A stretch of DNA of 64,000 nt from JAAYJS01 sp964346185 (GTDB taxonomy: Bacteria; Bacillota; Clostridia; Eubacteriales; Eubacteriaceae), in the NCBI GenBank assembly GCA_964346185.1, contig CAYFTR010000005.1, positions 1 to 64,000 on the forward strand. The letters are read 5' to 3'. Both the position numbers and the translations under genes were made by a program. The notes below the pieces were generated by a model that was given only the letters and a program-made list of their open reading frames with translations, did not search any database and was not told the origin of the DNA. Below are positions 34,122-42,363 of this stretch, piece by piece (position 1 is the first letter of the stretch; each line of letters opens with the position of its first letter).

Positions 34122-34502
34122 TTACTCTACGACAGCCAATACGTCCATGGGGCATTCTTTTGCACAAATACCGCACGCAATACATTTACTCGGTTTTTCT
34201 TTTTCATGGACAATGACACCGAAGGGACATGCTTTTGCACATTCGCCACAGCCGGTACATTTTTTCTTGTCGATGACGTATACACCTTTTTTATTTTGTG
34301 AAATGGCTTCGTACTCACAGGCACGGGCACATTTACCACATTGCACACATACAACCGTTTTAGGCTTCTTATCTTTTTCAGTAATATGAATGGTCGCCAA
34401 AGACGGATCAAACACTTTATAAAATGCCATCGAACATGCAGCTTGGCATGCTAAACAATTTAAGCAATCATCTTGATTAACGACCTTCAGTTTTTTCTTC
34501 AC
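34122..34502 (-). CDS. Four-cluster 4Fe-4S ferredoxin-like protein
   Basis: This 126-residue electron carrier has sixteen cysteines in four CxxCxxCxxxC groups: 13-16-19-23, 52-55-58-62, 82-85-88-92 and 107-110-113-117. It can bind up to four [4Fe-4S] clusters. This is the pattern of HycB/CooF-type electron-transfer subunits of larger oxidoreductases. The last two groups, each ending CP, form a classical ferredoxin unit. No partner oxidoreductase adjoins, so its redox partner is unknown. It has no signal peptide and is cytosolic. Confidence 0.88.
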   Translation of the reverse strand: MKKKLKVVNQDDCLNCLACQAACSMAFYKVFDPSLATIHITEKDKKPKTVVCVQCGKCARACEYEAISQNKKGVYVIDKKKCTGCGECAKACPFGVIVHEKEKPSKCIACGICAKECPMDVLAVVE

Positions 34503-34848
34503 AGCAAATCTCCTTAATCTCTAATATCTACTTGTATATTATAGTCTATACAAGATGGTTAATCAAGTTATTATTTTAACAAATTATCAAACCAAATCAT
34601 AAAAGCGTTCTTAGAACAGGGCAAAATATTTAAGGTAAGTTTTTTTCTATAACTCGAAATCCTTTAACTGTCGGTAAACATCGCTTGTTTAGAGGATAAA
34701 AATACTCAATTCGCCGATTTTAAAACTTAACCCTGTCATATGATCAGCTTTTTAAGTCTTTTTTATACTCAATTATGTAAACTTGAGCATAAACGACTCA
34801 AAGATGACAGCGGTCGCTTTTCTATTTTATATATAAAGGAGTTTATTC
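34503..34848. other. Intergenic region upstream of cysK
   Basis: AT-rich and without a gene. It should hold the divergent promoters of the ferredoxin gene and cysK. I see no T-box, S-box or other leader motif in it. Confidence 0.35.
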
Positions 34849-35781
34849 ATGTCTAAAATATTTACATCCGCCGAAGAGTTAATCGGTAAAACCCCCCTGA
34901 TCGCCTTTAACGGTTTTAAAAAGAAGTTTAACTTACACGCCGAGATATTGGCAAAGGTAGAGTTCTTTAATCCTGCCGGCTCCGTTAAAGATCGTGTTGC
35001 GCGATCGATGTTGGACGATGCCGAAGCAAAAGGGCTGTTAACCCCAAATACCGTTATTATCGAGCCGACTTCCGGCAATACCGGTATTGGTTTGGCATCG
35101 GTAGCCGCAATTAGAGGCTATCGCCTGATTATTGTGATGCCGGATACTATGAGTGTCGAACGCCGCCAGCTGATGAAAGCCTATGGCGCGCAATTGGTCT
35201 TAACGGAAGGCTCAAAGGGTATGCAAGGTGCCATCGACCGCGCGAAAGCCATGGCGAAAGAATTACCCGACGCTTTTATAGCCGGTCAATTTGAAAATCC
35301 CGCCAACCCGCGCATCCACTACACAACAACCGGACCGGAAATTTGGGAAGATACCGACGGCGAGGTCGATGTTTTTGTTGCCGGTATCGGCACGGGCGGA
35401 ACCGTTACCGGTGTCGGTCGGTATTTAAAATCCAAAAATAAAGATATTCGCATTATCGGTGTGGAACCCACGGGCTCGCCCTATTTATCAACCGGAACTG
35501 CCGGCGCCCACAAAATTCAGGGTATCGGCGCCGGGTTTGCGCCTGATGTATTGGATACCGATATTTATGATACTTTGATGACGGTGTCCGACGAAAACGC
35601 CTTTGAAACCGGACGGCAAATCGCGCGATTGGAGGGACTTTTAGTGGGCATATCCTCCGGGGCGGCCATGTATGCCGCACTTCAACTGGCACAGAACCCC
35701 GAGTATTCCGGCAAAAAAATTGTCGTGCTCTTACCGGACACGGGCGAGCGCTACCTGTCCTCCCCCATGTTTTTATCGTAA
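34849..35781 (+). CDS. cysK: Cysteine synthase (O-acetylserine sulfhydrylase)
   Basis: This 310-residue PLP enzyme makes cysteine from O-acetylserine and sulfide. The PLP lysine is Lys47 in NPAGSVKDR. The substrate loop is EPTSGNTGIGLA, the phosphate loop GIGTGGTVTGVGRYL, and the C-terminal part holds ISSGAAMYAAL and LLPDTGERYLS. Length is normal. It begins a plus-strand run with cysteine desulfurase, IscU and pyridoxal kinase, that is, cysteine supply, sulfur mobilisation and PLP. AAAGGAG precedes the start. Confidence 0.94.
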   Translation: MSKIFTSAEELIGKTPLIAFNGFKKKFNLHAEILAKVEFFNPAGSVKDRVARSMLDDAEAKGLLTPNTVIIEPTSGNTGIGLASVAAIRGYRLIIVMPDTMSVERRQLMKAYGAQLVLTEGSKGMQGAIDRAKAMAKELPDAFIAGQFENPANPRIHYTTTGPEIWEDTDGEVDVFVAGIGTGGTVTGVGRYLKSKNKDIRIIGVEPTGSPYLSTGTAGAHKIQGIGAGFAPDVLDTDIYDTLMTVSDENAFETGRQIARLEGLLVGISSGAAMYAALQLAQNPEYSGKKIVVLLPDTGERYLSSPMFLS

Positions 35782-35932
35782 AACGTCTCGGAAGCACTGA
35801 GCGGGCGCTTCCTCCTAACGTTACAACTCGCCCGTTCATTTAACTGCCTTTTCAGAAATCCCGAACTTGACAGTGTTGCCTTAAAGTCTTAGAATACTTT
35901 AATGACAAATATTTAACTTCAGGAGTACAATC

Positions 35933-37123
35933 ATGGAAATATACGCGGATAATGCCGCTACAACCAAGATGAGTGCTACGGCTTTCGATGCCATGTTGCC
36001 CTTTTTAAAAGAGCACTACGGCAACCCTTCCAGCCTGCACACCCCGGGTCAACAGGCTGCCGAAGCACTTCAAAAAGCAAGGGAAACCGTCGCCGAAGCC
36101 ATCGGAGCTGCCCCGCGGGAAATCTTATTTACTTCCGGCGGGAGCGAATCCGATAATCAGGCGATTTTATCGGCCGCGAAACTCGGTCAAAAAAAAGGCA
36201 GAAAGCACATCATATCCACCGCCTTTGAACATCACGCCGTGCTGCATACCCTTCAAAAACTGGAGAAGGAAGACGGTTTTAACGTTACTTATTTAGATGT
36301 CAATGAAGACGGAATTATCCGTCCCGAGCAGGTTGCCGAGGTCATTGGCGAAGACACCTGCCTGGTAACCGTCATGTATGCCAACAACGAAATCGGAACC
36401 ATCCAACCGATTGCGCAAATCGGAGCGATTTGCCGTGAAAAAAACGTTTTATTTCATACCGACGCGGTACAAGCCGTCGGCCATCTGCCCATTAATGTCC
36501 TTCGGGAAAACATCGATATGCTATCCCTATCTGGACATAAGTTTCACGGTCCCAAGGGCATCGGTGCTTTGTATGTCCGAAAGGGTGTTCCTATCGCGAA
36601 TTTAATTGAAGGCGGTGCCCAGGAACGAGGAAAGCGCGCCGGTACCGAAAACATGCCCGCAATTGTCGGCATGGCGGCGGCATTAAAAGAAAACATCGAA
36701 CAACTATCGGCCAACAACCAAAAGGTCTCCGCTTTACGGGATCGGTTAATTAAAGGTCTTTGCGCCGTAAAACACGCCACCTTAAACGGCGACCCACACA
36801 AACGCTTACCGGGCAATGTCAGTTTTTGTTTTGAAGGCATCGAGGGCGAAGCATTGCTATTATTGCTTAACGCCAAAGGTATTTACGCCTCCTCCGGATC
36901 GGCCTGTACCTCCGGGTCTTTGGACCCGAGCCACGTTCTCTTGGCCATCGGACATCCCCACGAAATCGCCCACGGGTCACTTCGTTTAAGTTTGTCCGAA
37001 GCCAATACCGAAGAAGAAATCGACTATATGGTCGATGAAATACCGAAAGTTGTCGAACTCTTACGCAACATGTCCCCCGTGTGGTCGGCAAAAGTAAGAG
37101 GCGAAAAAGATTTTATACTTTGA
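35933..37123 (+). CDS. nifS: Cysteine desulfurase (NifS/IscS type)
   Basis: This 396-residue PLP enzyme takes sulfur from cysteine as a persulfide for Fe-S cluster assembly. Motifs are YADNAATTKMS, TSGGSESDNQAI, the PLP lysine in SGHKFHGPKGIGALY and the persulfide Cys in SSGSACTSGSLDPSHVL. The loop with two extra residues around that Cys is of the IscS/NifS class I type. IscU follows 12 bases downstream. AGGAG precedes the start. No iscR or hscBA genes are present, as is usual in clostridia. Confidence 0.93.
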   Translation: MEIYADNAATTKMSATAFDAMLPFLKEHYGNPSSLHTPGQQAAEALQKARETVAEAIGAAPREILFTSGGSESDNQAILSAAKLGQKKGRKHIISTAFEHHAVLHTLQKLEKEDGFNVTYLDVNEDGIIRPEQVAEVIGEDTCLVTVMYANNEIGTIQPIAQIGAICREKNVLFHTDAVQAVGHLPINVLRENIDMLSLSGHKFHGPKGIGALYVRKGVPIANLIEGGAQERGKRAGTENMPAIVGMAAALKENIEQLSANNQKVSALRDRLIKGLCAVKHATLNGDPHKRLPGNVSFCFEGIEGEALLLLLNAKGIYASSGSACTSGSLDPSHVLLAIGHPHEIAHGSLRLSLSEANTEEEIDYMVDEIPKVVELLRNMSPVWSAKVRGEKDFIL

Positions 37124-37135
37124 GAGGAGTCAACC

Positions 37136-37570
37136 ATGTCTTTATACAGTAAAGAAGTAATGGATCATTTTACCAATCCGCGAAATGTCGGCGAAATCGC
37201 CGATGCCGACGGAGTCGGAGAAGTCGGAAATGTTAAATGTGGGGATATCATGAAGTTTTTCCTGAAAATCAGGGAAAATCGTATCGAAGATATTAAATTT
37301 CAAACTTTCGGTTGCGGCGCGGCGATTGCCACCTCTTCCAAGGCAACGGAAATGGTCAAGGGCAAAAGCCTGGATGAAGCCATGGCTCTAACCAACAGCC
37401 AAGTTGTCGAAGCTTTAGGCGGACTGCCCGGCCCTAAAATCCATTGTTCCGTACTCGCGGAAGAAGCCCTTAAAGCGGCCATCCAAGATTATTACGACCG
37501 AAACAACATTGCCTACGATAAAAAATTATTCCCCAACTGCGAAGATTGCGGAACATGTAAAATGGTGTAA
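37136..37570 (+). CDS. iscU: Fe-S cluster scaffold protein (IscU/NifU N-terminal type)
   Basis: This 144-residue scaffold assembles [2Fe-2S] and [4Fe-4S] clusters with the desulfurase encoded just upstream. The three conserved cysteines appear in VKCGDIMKF (with the neighbouring Asp), FGCGAAIATSS and KIHCSVLAEEAL. The end carries an extra Cys-rich CEDCGTCKMV, present in clostridial NifU-like proteins. AGGAG lies before the start. Confidence 0.93.
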   Translation: MSLYSKEVMDHFTNPRNVGEIADADGVGEVGNVKCGDIMKFFLKIRENRIEDIKFQTFGCGAAIATSSKATEMVKGKSLDEAMALTNSQVVEALGGLPGPKIHCSVLAEEALKAAIQDYYDRNNIAYDKKLFPNCEDCGTCKMV

Positions 37571-37571
37571 A

Positions 37572-38420
37572 GTGAAAGATAAAAGAATTTTAACAATACA
37601 AGATATTTCCTGCGTGGGCCAATGCTCCCTAACCGTTGCATTGCCCATTATTTCCGCTTGCGGTGTCGAGGCATCCGTGCTTCCGTCGGCGGTACTGTCT
37701 ACCCATACCGGCGGTTTTACGGGCTTTACTTTTAGGGATTTAACAGAAGATATTCCCTCTATCGTCAACCACTGGGAAAAGGAAAACATTGACTTCGACG
37801 GTATTTATACCGGCTACCTGGGCAGCACCAAGCAAATCGACTACGTTATCGACGTGATGAACAGAGTCAACAAACCCGAGGGCTTAAAAATTGTAGACCC
37901 CGCCATGGCGGACAACGGTCAACTCTATGTCGGGTTCGACGATGCCTACGTCAAAGCCATTGCGGGCCTTTGCGCAAAGGCGGATATCATTATACCCAAC
38001 ATCACCGAAGCCTGCTTTATCACCGATACCGAATATAAAACGAAATACGACGAAGCGTATGTCGACGATCTTTTAAATAAACTTGTCGCCATCGGCGTCG
38101 AAACCGTTATTTTAACCGGTGTCAGTTACAGTCCGGATAAAACCGGCGTGGTAGTGGTTGAAAAGGGCACAAAAAAACATTACGAACATAAACGTTACCC
38201 CGAAGGTTGCCACGGCACGGGCGATGTCTACGCCTCCGCTTTTGTCGGTGCTTTGATGAACGGTCTGTCCACCTACGACGCGGCAAGAATTGCCGCCGAT
38301 TTTACCTTGGCGAGTATCGAGTATACGAAAAAAGATCCGGACCATTGGTACGGCGCGAAATTCGAAAAAATGTTGCCGAAACTCATTCATTCCCTGGAAG
38401 AAGCCAAAAAAAGCGTTTAA
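37572..38420 (+). CDS. pdxY: Pyridoxal/pyridoxamine kinase
   Basis: This 282-residue ribokinase-superfamily enzyme phosphorylates B6 vitamers to supply PLP, used by the two genes upstream. Features are an N-terminal TIQDISCVGQCSLTVALPI, STHTGGFTGFTFRDL, DPAMADNGQLY and the C-terminal YPEGCHGTGDVYASAFVGAL with the catalytic Asp. The start is GTG 37572, one base after the IscU stop. The frame stays open upstream inside iscU but has no start with a ribosome binding site there. Terminator 38446-38478 follows. Confidence 0.9.
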   Translation: MKDKRILTIQDISCVGQCSLTVALPIISACGVEASVLPSAVLSTHTGGFTGFTFRDLTEDIPSIVNHWEKENIDFDGIYTGYLGSTKQIDYVIDVMNRVNKPEGLKIVDPAMADNGQLYVGFDDAYVKAIAGLCAKADIIIPNITEACFITDTEYKTKYDEAYVDDLLNKLVAIGVETVILTGVSYSPDKTGVVVVEKGTKKHYEHKRYPEGCHGTGDVYASAFVGALMNGLSTYDAARIAADFTLASIEYTKKDPDHWYGAKFEKMLPKLIHSLEEAKKSV

Positions 38421-38445
38421 GAAATTTTATAAGACTTTACATTTA

Positions 38446-38478
38446 AAGGGCGGGGTTTTTAATCAAACCTCCGCCCTT
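38446..38478 (+). terminator. Terminator of the cysteine/Fe-S/PLP run
   Basis: AAGGGCGG pairs with CCGCCCTT, with GGTTT/AAACC extending the stem, and is followed by a T-rich stretch. Confidence 0.85.
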
Positions 38479-38722
38479 ATTTTATTGGGAATTTTTTCAA
38501 CACACCCTTTTCCCTTTAAATAGGCTTTCATAATTTTAAGTGATACTTTTCAGGGATTTCACCCGTCTTTATCTCCAATAAACCTGGGAATAACCCGGTT
38601 TAGGTGTTATAATAAATTTAATCCATAAACGTTTTCACTACAATGATTATTATTAAAAACATAGATACGGTCGACCTTTATCCATTCATCCTCTGACTTC
38701 TGTGTTTACTTTGGAGGTAGTT

Positions 38723-39556
38723 GTGAAAAAAAAGCTGTCACTCTTCGTTTTAGTTTTTATCTTGTTTTTTTCCCTTACAGGAAGTGTTATCGCCAACACC
38801 GACCTGGCGTCACCCAACCTTTGGGAAACGGCGGATTACACCATCTACGCCGACTCGGTACGTGCTTCCATGGCGGGTATTACCTACGGTCCCGATAATT
38901 TAAAAGGCTACGACACCTCATCCGCATGGGTTGAGGGCGCGCCGGGTTATGGCTACGGTCAGGGCTTGACCATTTACCCCAACCGGCCGCTATACCTGCA
39001 CGGATTTGCTTTCAGCAACGGCTACAATAAAAGCAGTAAATCCAGAAACGAAAACGGTTCGATTTATTCCTTCGATTTTTACATCAACAATCAGTTTATC
39101 GACACTATTTACCTGTCGAATACCTCCTATTGGCAGTATTACGTACACCCCGTCGGTTTTAATTTAACCCCTCAGGACGAAATCCGATTAGTAATTACCG
39201 ATGTGTATGTCGGTACATTGGACGACGAGCAGGATACGGCCCTCTCCGCTTTACTCCTGTTGTACGACGACTATAAACAACCCCAACCCGCACCGCCGCC
39301 TCAAACAATTGCCACCGACCCGCCGACCGATGTCCAACAAACCGATACCGAAACAGCAGCCGAAAATAAGGTTAAGCCTGAAACAACCGAATCTAAAAAC
39401 ACAAAAAAAGAAGCGGCAACTATCGAGGTACGCTCATTAATAACCGTTGTCGCCGTTATTGTCGCACTGTTGGCAGTTGGATTTGCCGTGATTGTTCTTC
39501 TTCGTTCAAAAAATACAAAAAACCAGAAGGATAAAGACGACCCCTTTCAAACATAA
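38723..39556 (+). CDS. Secreted glycan-binding-like protein with C-terminal membrane anchor
   Basis: This 277-residue protein has a signal peptide (cleavage near GSVIAN), an extracellular domain of about 160 residues, a Pro/Thr/Glu-rich spacer and one membrane segment near residues 236-259. A charged Lys/Asp tail follows. The extracellular part contains YDTSSAWVEGAPGYGYGQGL, then a strand with FYINNQFIDTIYL; this resembles the discoidin-like NADase-type glycan-binding domain. The start is GTG 38723, five bases after GGAGG; an upstream GTG lacks such a site. It is probably displayed on the cell surface. The ligand is unknown. Confidence 0.75.
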   Translation: MKKKLSLFVLVFILFFSLTGSVIANTDLASPNLWETADYTIYADSVRASMAGITYGPDNLKGYDTSSAWVEGAPGYGYGQGLTIYPNRPLYLHGFAFSNGYNKSSKSRNENGSIYSFDFYINNQFIDTIYLSNTSYWQYYVHPVGFNLTPQDEIRLVITDVYVGTLDDEQDTALSALLLLYDDYKQPQPAPPPQTIATDPPTDVQQTDTETAAENKVKPETTESKNTKKEAATIEVRSLITVVAVIVALLAVGFAVIVLLRSKNTKNQKDKDDPFQT

Positions 39557-39587
39557 TTGACAAAGTATTTATCCTTTGACGATAAAA

Positions 39588-39622
39588 TAATAAGACCGCG
39601 GTTTTAAACCGCAGTCTTATTA
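39588..39622. terminator. Bidirectional terminator
   Basis: AATAAGACTGCGGTTT-type arms (AATAAGACCGCGG and CCGCAGTCTTATT, one mismatch) lie between the membrane protein gene and convergent csoR, with T runs on both sides. Confidence 0.85.
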
Positions 39623-39666
39623 TTTTGTAACGATACTTTTTTTAACACCTAACATCGGCACATAGT

Positions 39667-39942
39667 TTAAATTCTGGAAAAATACTCGATAACCTTGGAT
39701 AAATCATCCAGGGTGCCGTCGGCATCTCCGCTTTCAATACCATGTTTCACACAATGATGCAGGTGTCCTTCGAGAACCAACTGACCTACCTTATGTAAAG
39801 CCGACTTAGCCGCATTGATTTGTATCAACACATCGTTACAGGGAATGTCCTTTTCCAACATATCGGAGATCCCCCGCACTTGACCTTCGACTTTTTTAAG
39901 TCTGAGTCTCAGGTTCGGCAGGTCTTCCATACATTCTCTCAT
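39667..39942 (-). CDS. csoR: CsoR/RcnR family metal-sensing repressor
   Basis: This 91-residue all-helical repressor matches CsoR. The Cu(I) ligand set Cys35, His60, Cys64 follows the C-x24-H-x3-C spacing of known CsoR proteins. The N-terminus has the usual LRLRLKKVEGQVRGI DNA-binding helix. No copper ATPase or chaperone is adjacent, so its regulon lies elsewhere. A perfect palindrome at 39963-39978, 21 bases before the start, may be its own operator. GGAGG precedes ATG 39942. Confidence 0.88.
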   Translation of the reverse strand: MRECMEDLPNLRLRLKKVEGQVRGISDMLEKDIPCNDVLIQINAAKSALHKVGQLVLEGHLHHCVKHGIESGDADGTLDDLSKVIEYFSRI

Positions 39943-39962
39943 GACTGAACCTCCATCTTAAA

Positions 39963-39978
39963 GATAACTAATGTTATC
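39963..39978 (-). promoter_or_regulatory. Palindromic operator before csoR
   Basis: GATAAC-TAAT-GTTATC is a perfect inverted repeat with 6-base arms in the csoR promoter region, a candidate autoregulatory site. Confidence 0.5.
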
Positions 39979-40033
39979 ACAGCTTTCGACAAGATTCAAT
40001 AAGATAAAATTTCAGGAAGTTTTATAAAAGATT

Positions 40034-41416
40034 TTATTGGTTTCTTGCAGAGATTTCTCTTGCCATCCGTTCGATCTCGTCGTCTTTCAAACGGTAGAAG
40101 AACATCGGAATTAAACTTAAGGCGATAAACACAACAGGCACCAGGAAGAACAGTGCCGATAAACCGTTTTTAATGCTGTCCGTCATGGCGGCTCCCGCTA
40201 CATAACCGATAGCACCCAAGCCCATGGTAATAATCAATCCTCTAAAGATAATCGAAACTTTAATTGCCGCAGACATAACACTCATTACAAAACCTTTGGT
40301 GTTTTTGCCGGTGTGGTATTCGCTGTAGGTTGCTCCGTTGGAGTACATACCGGTTGTTAAACCGTAGGCCGCACCGAAGAATACCTGACCGATACCGATA
40401 AACAAAACGACCATAATGGCGTTGGGTGACATAAAGTAAGCCACCAAGGTACTGGCGCCCCAGCCGATCAAACCGATAATTGTAGCCATTTTCGATCCGA
40501 CTTTGCTGACAATAGGTTTGGATAATAAAGACCCGAAAAAAGCACCCAGGTTAAACACCAACAGCATGTTACCGGTCATCGCGGGGTCTTCCAACACAAA
40601 TTCGCAATAGTAAGCTGCAACCGCCATGGTACCGTAGTAACCGGTTAATCGTAATAAGTCCATTAAAGCATAGGTAATTAACGGCGGGTTTTGGATTAAG
40701 GAGCGAATCATATCACCGAAAGATACTTTGTCCGCTTGTGCGGCTTGAACATTTTGATTTTCCGCACTTTTCGGAGCTGGTTTGTCGTAACCGTCGGTAA
40801 TAAAGTAAGTTGTAAAATAACCGACAACCATTAAAATCCCGGCCAAGAGAGCCGTTACCAAATAAGGTAGATAAGGTGCACTGCCGGATGCGGCGAATTT
40901 AGCCGAGAAAAAGATAACCACCATAGGAATAATTTTAGAAGCCGTCATCTTACCCAGGGTAGCTCCGGCGGATATTCTTCCCGATAAAAAGGCTCTGTCC
41001 GATGGATTTTCACTTAAAACGCCGACCAAGGCACGATTAGCTGTCCAGGTAACGTTCCACAAAGCATGGGAGACGATAAATGCGGCACAAACAATAATGG
41101 CTGCAGTGGTTGTCGAACCGATAGCTGAAAATTGTAAGGCATAAAGAACCACAATAATTACAGGAAAATAAATCAGCCAAGGTCTATATTTACCACCTTT
41201 TAAATTCATCTTGTCGATAAAAACACCGGCCAATAATGCCGACACCATATCCGCAATACCGGTAACCGATGAGATCATTGCGGCGACACCCAAGGGAAAT
41301 TGTGCAACGTCTGTCAGAAATTTAAGGAAAAACATCAGCTCTACGTTAACCATAAAGCTAAAGCCCATATCTCCTATTCCCCATACGCTCTTTACTTTAG
41401 AAGTTAAACCTTTCAT
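40034..41416 (-). CDS. GPH family cation symporter (MelB-like MFS transporter)
   Basis: This 460-residue membrane protein has about twelve hydrophobic segments and the glycoside-pentoside-hexuronide:cation symporter pattern. It opens GIGDMGFSFMVNVELMFFLKF, then GGKYRPWLIYFPV in the first cytoplasmic loop. The second half carries a related loop after SKPIVSKVGSKMATIIG. It resembles the decayed transporter at 46035-47424. The family imports sugars, but bacterial members of this branch also move other solutes, so the substrate is open. The start at 41416 follows AAGGAGGG. Confidence 0.87.
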   Translation of the reverse strand: MKGLTSKVKSVWGIGDMGFSFMVNVELMFFLKFLTDVAQFPLGVAAMISSVTGIADMVSALLAGVFIDKMNLKGGKYRPWLIYFPVIIVVLYALQFSAIGSTTTAAIIVCAAFIVSHALWNVTWTANRALVGVLSENPSDRAFLSGRISAGATLGKMTASKIIPMVVIFFSAKFAASGSAPYLPYLVTALLAGILMVVGYFTTYFITDGYDKPAPKSAENQNVQAAQADKVSFGDMIRSLIQNPPLITYALMDLLRLTGYYGTMAVAAYYCEFVLEDPAMTGNMLLVFNLGAFFGSLLSKPIVSKVGSKMATIIGLIGWGASTLVAYFMSPNAIMVVLFIGIGQVFFGAAYGLTTGMYSNGATYSEYHTGKNTKGFVMSVMSAAIKVSIIFRGLIITMGLGAIGYVAGAAMTDSIKNGLSALFFLVPVVFIALSLIPMFFYRLKDDEIERMAREISARNQ

Positions 41417-41452
41417 GTAACCCTCCTTCGTAAAACTAATATATTTTAAGTT

Positions 41453-41482
41453 ATTGTAACATGTAATTTTAAGGGCTGTCAA
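41453..41482 (-). promoter_or_regulatory. Promoter of the GPH transporter gene
   Basis: On the minus strand TTGACA (41477-41482), an 18-base spacer and TACAAT (41453-41458), 37 bases before the start codon. Confidence 0.65.
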
Positions 41483-41729
41483 CTTATTTATTAGTATATC
41501 TTTCTAATTTTACTATCAATTTGCTGTGTAAACCGTTATCTTATCTTTCTTTAATATTAAAACTGTATATTTTAACTAATTTTTTGTAATAACCTCCATT
41601 TGGTTTTTTGCTTTATATTTACTGTTAAATCCGACATTCTTATGAACGTTATTTTTGACAATCCCGAAAGACAAACACATTGGCCGGTTCGAGCTTTAAA
41701 ATTGAGGAGAGATTTCTTGTTAGATATGC
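41483..41729. other. Intergenic region between divergent transporter and feo promoters
   Basis: AT-rich with no gene or hairpin of note. The outward promoters lie at its two ends. Confidence 0.35.
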
Positions 41730-41758
41730 TTGACATTATATTATCATTCGTATATAAT
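41730..41758 (+). promoter_or_regulatory. Consensus promoter of the feo operon with inverted repeat
   Basis: TTGACA (41730-41735), a 17-base spacer and TATAAT (41753-41758) are perfect consensus elements. ATTATAT and ATATAAT (41735-41741 and 41752-41758) form a 7-base inverted repeat spaced by ten, running from the -35 to the -10. It is a plausible site for an iron-sensing repressor (Fur or DtxR type). Confidence 0.65.
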
Positions 41759-41847
41759 TCAAATCAGTTAAACCTAACTTTCAAGGCATTAAAATTTTAA
41801 TCTATCCCTAATGAATAAGAAATGGTGTTACAGTAAGGAGAAATGAT

Positions 41848-42084
41848 ATGCCCTTATCCCTGGCTGAAATGAATCAACCCATGTTGATTAAAAAAATCAA
41901 AAACAAAGGTTCGGTTAAAGCTTTTTTAGAGAACCTGGGCTTTTTACCGGGTTGTGAAGTGGTGTTAATTTCCAAACAAAACGGGAATATCATCTGCAAG
42001 GTAAAAGAATCCAGAATTGCCATCAGTCGTGATATGGCCAAATGTATTTTAATCGATCCGCAAAGCGAAGGAGGTTTTATATGA
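41848..42084 (+). CDS. feoA: FeoA domain protein (first copy)
   Basis: This 78-residue SH3-like protein matches FeoA, a cytoplasmic accessory of the FeoB ferrous iron transporter. Typical features are the LEMNQPMLIKKIKNKG-like start (here LAEMNQPMLI), LGFLPGCEVVLIS and ISRDMAKCI at the end. It is the first gene of a feoA-feoA-feoB operon and overlaps the second copy by 4 bases (ATGA). It is more divergent from FeoA consensus than the next gene. Confidence 0.85.
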   Translation: MPLSLAEMNQPMLIKKIKNKGSVKAFLENLGFLPGCEVVLISKQNGNIICKVKESRIAISRDMAKCILIDPQSEGGFI

Positions 42085-42302
42085 AATGTTTAAATGAAAT
42101 TCCCATCGGCACTACCGTACAATTAAAAAAAATCGAAGGTAGCGGTTCCCTCAAACGCCGTATGATGGACATGGGACTGACAAAGGGTACGGAAATTACC
42201 GTCCGTAAAGTGGCACCCCTCGGCGATCCTTTGGAGATTATTGTTCGCGGCTATTCCCTCTCCCTGCGGAAAGCGGAAGCAAAGTGTCTTGTCGTACAAT
42301 AA
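42081..42302 (+). CDS. feoA: FeoA domain protein (second copy)
   Basis: This 73-residue FeoA protein has GTTVQLKKIEGSG, RRMMDMGLTKGTEITV and the end RGYSLSLRKAEAKCLVV, closely matching the family. The start ATG at 42081 overlaps the stop of the first copy and follows GGAGG. Tandem FeoA proteins before feoB are known in clostridia and may form a complex with FeoB. Confidence 0.9.
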   Translation: MKCLNEIPIGTTVQLKKIEGSGSLKRRMMDMGLTKGTEITVRKVAPLGDPLEIIVRGYSLSLRKAEAKCLVVQ

Positions 42303-42363
42303 CGCTCTTTTTTTTGCGTTCGATGTTAGCTTCAGCTAATAATTGATAAATCAGGAGGATAAA

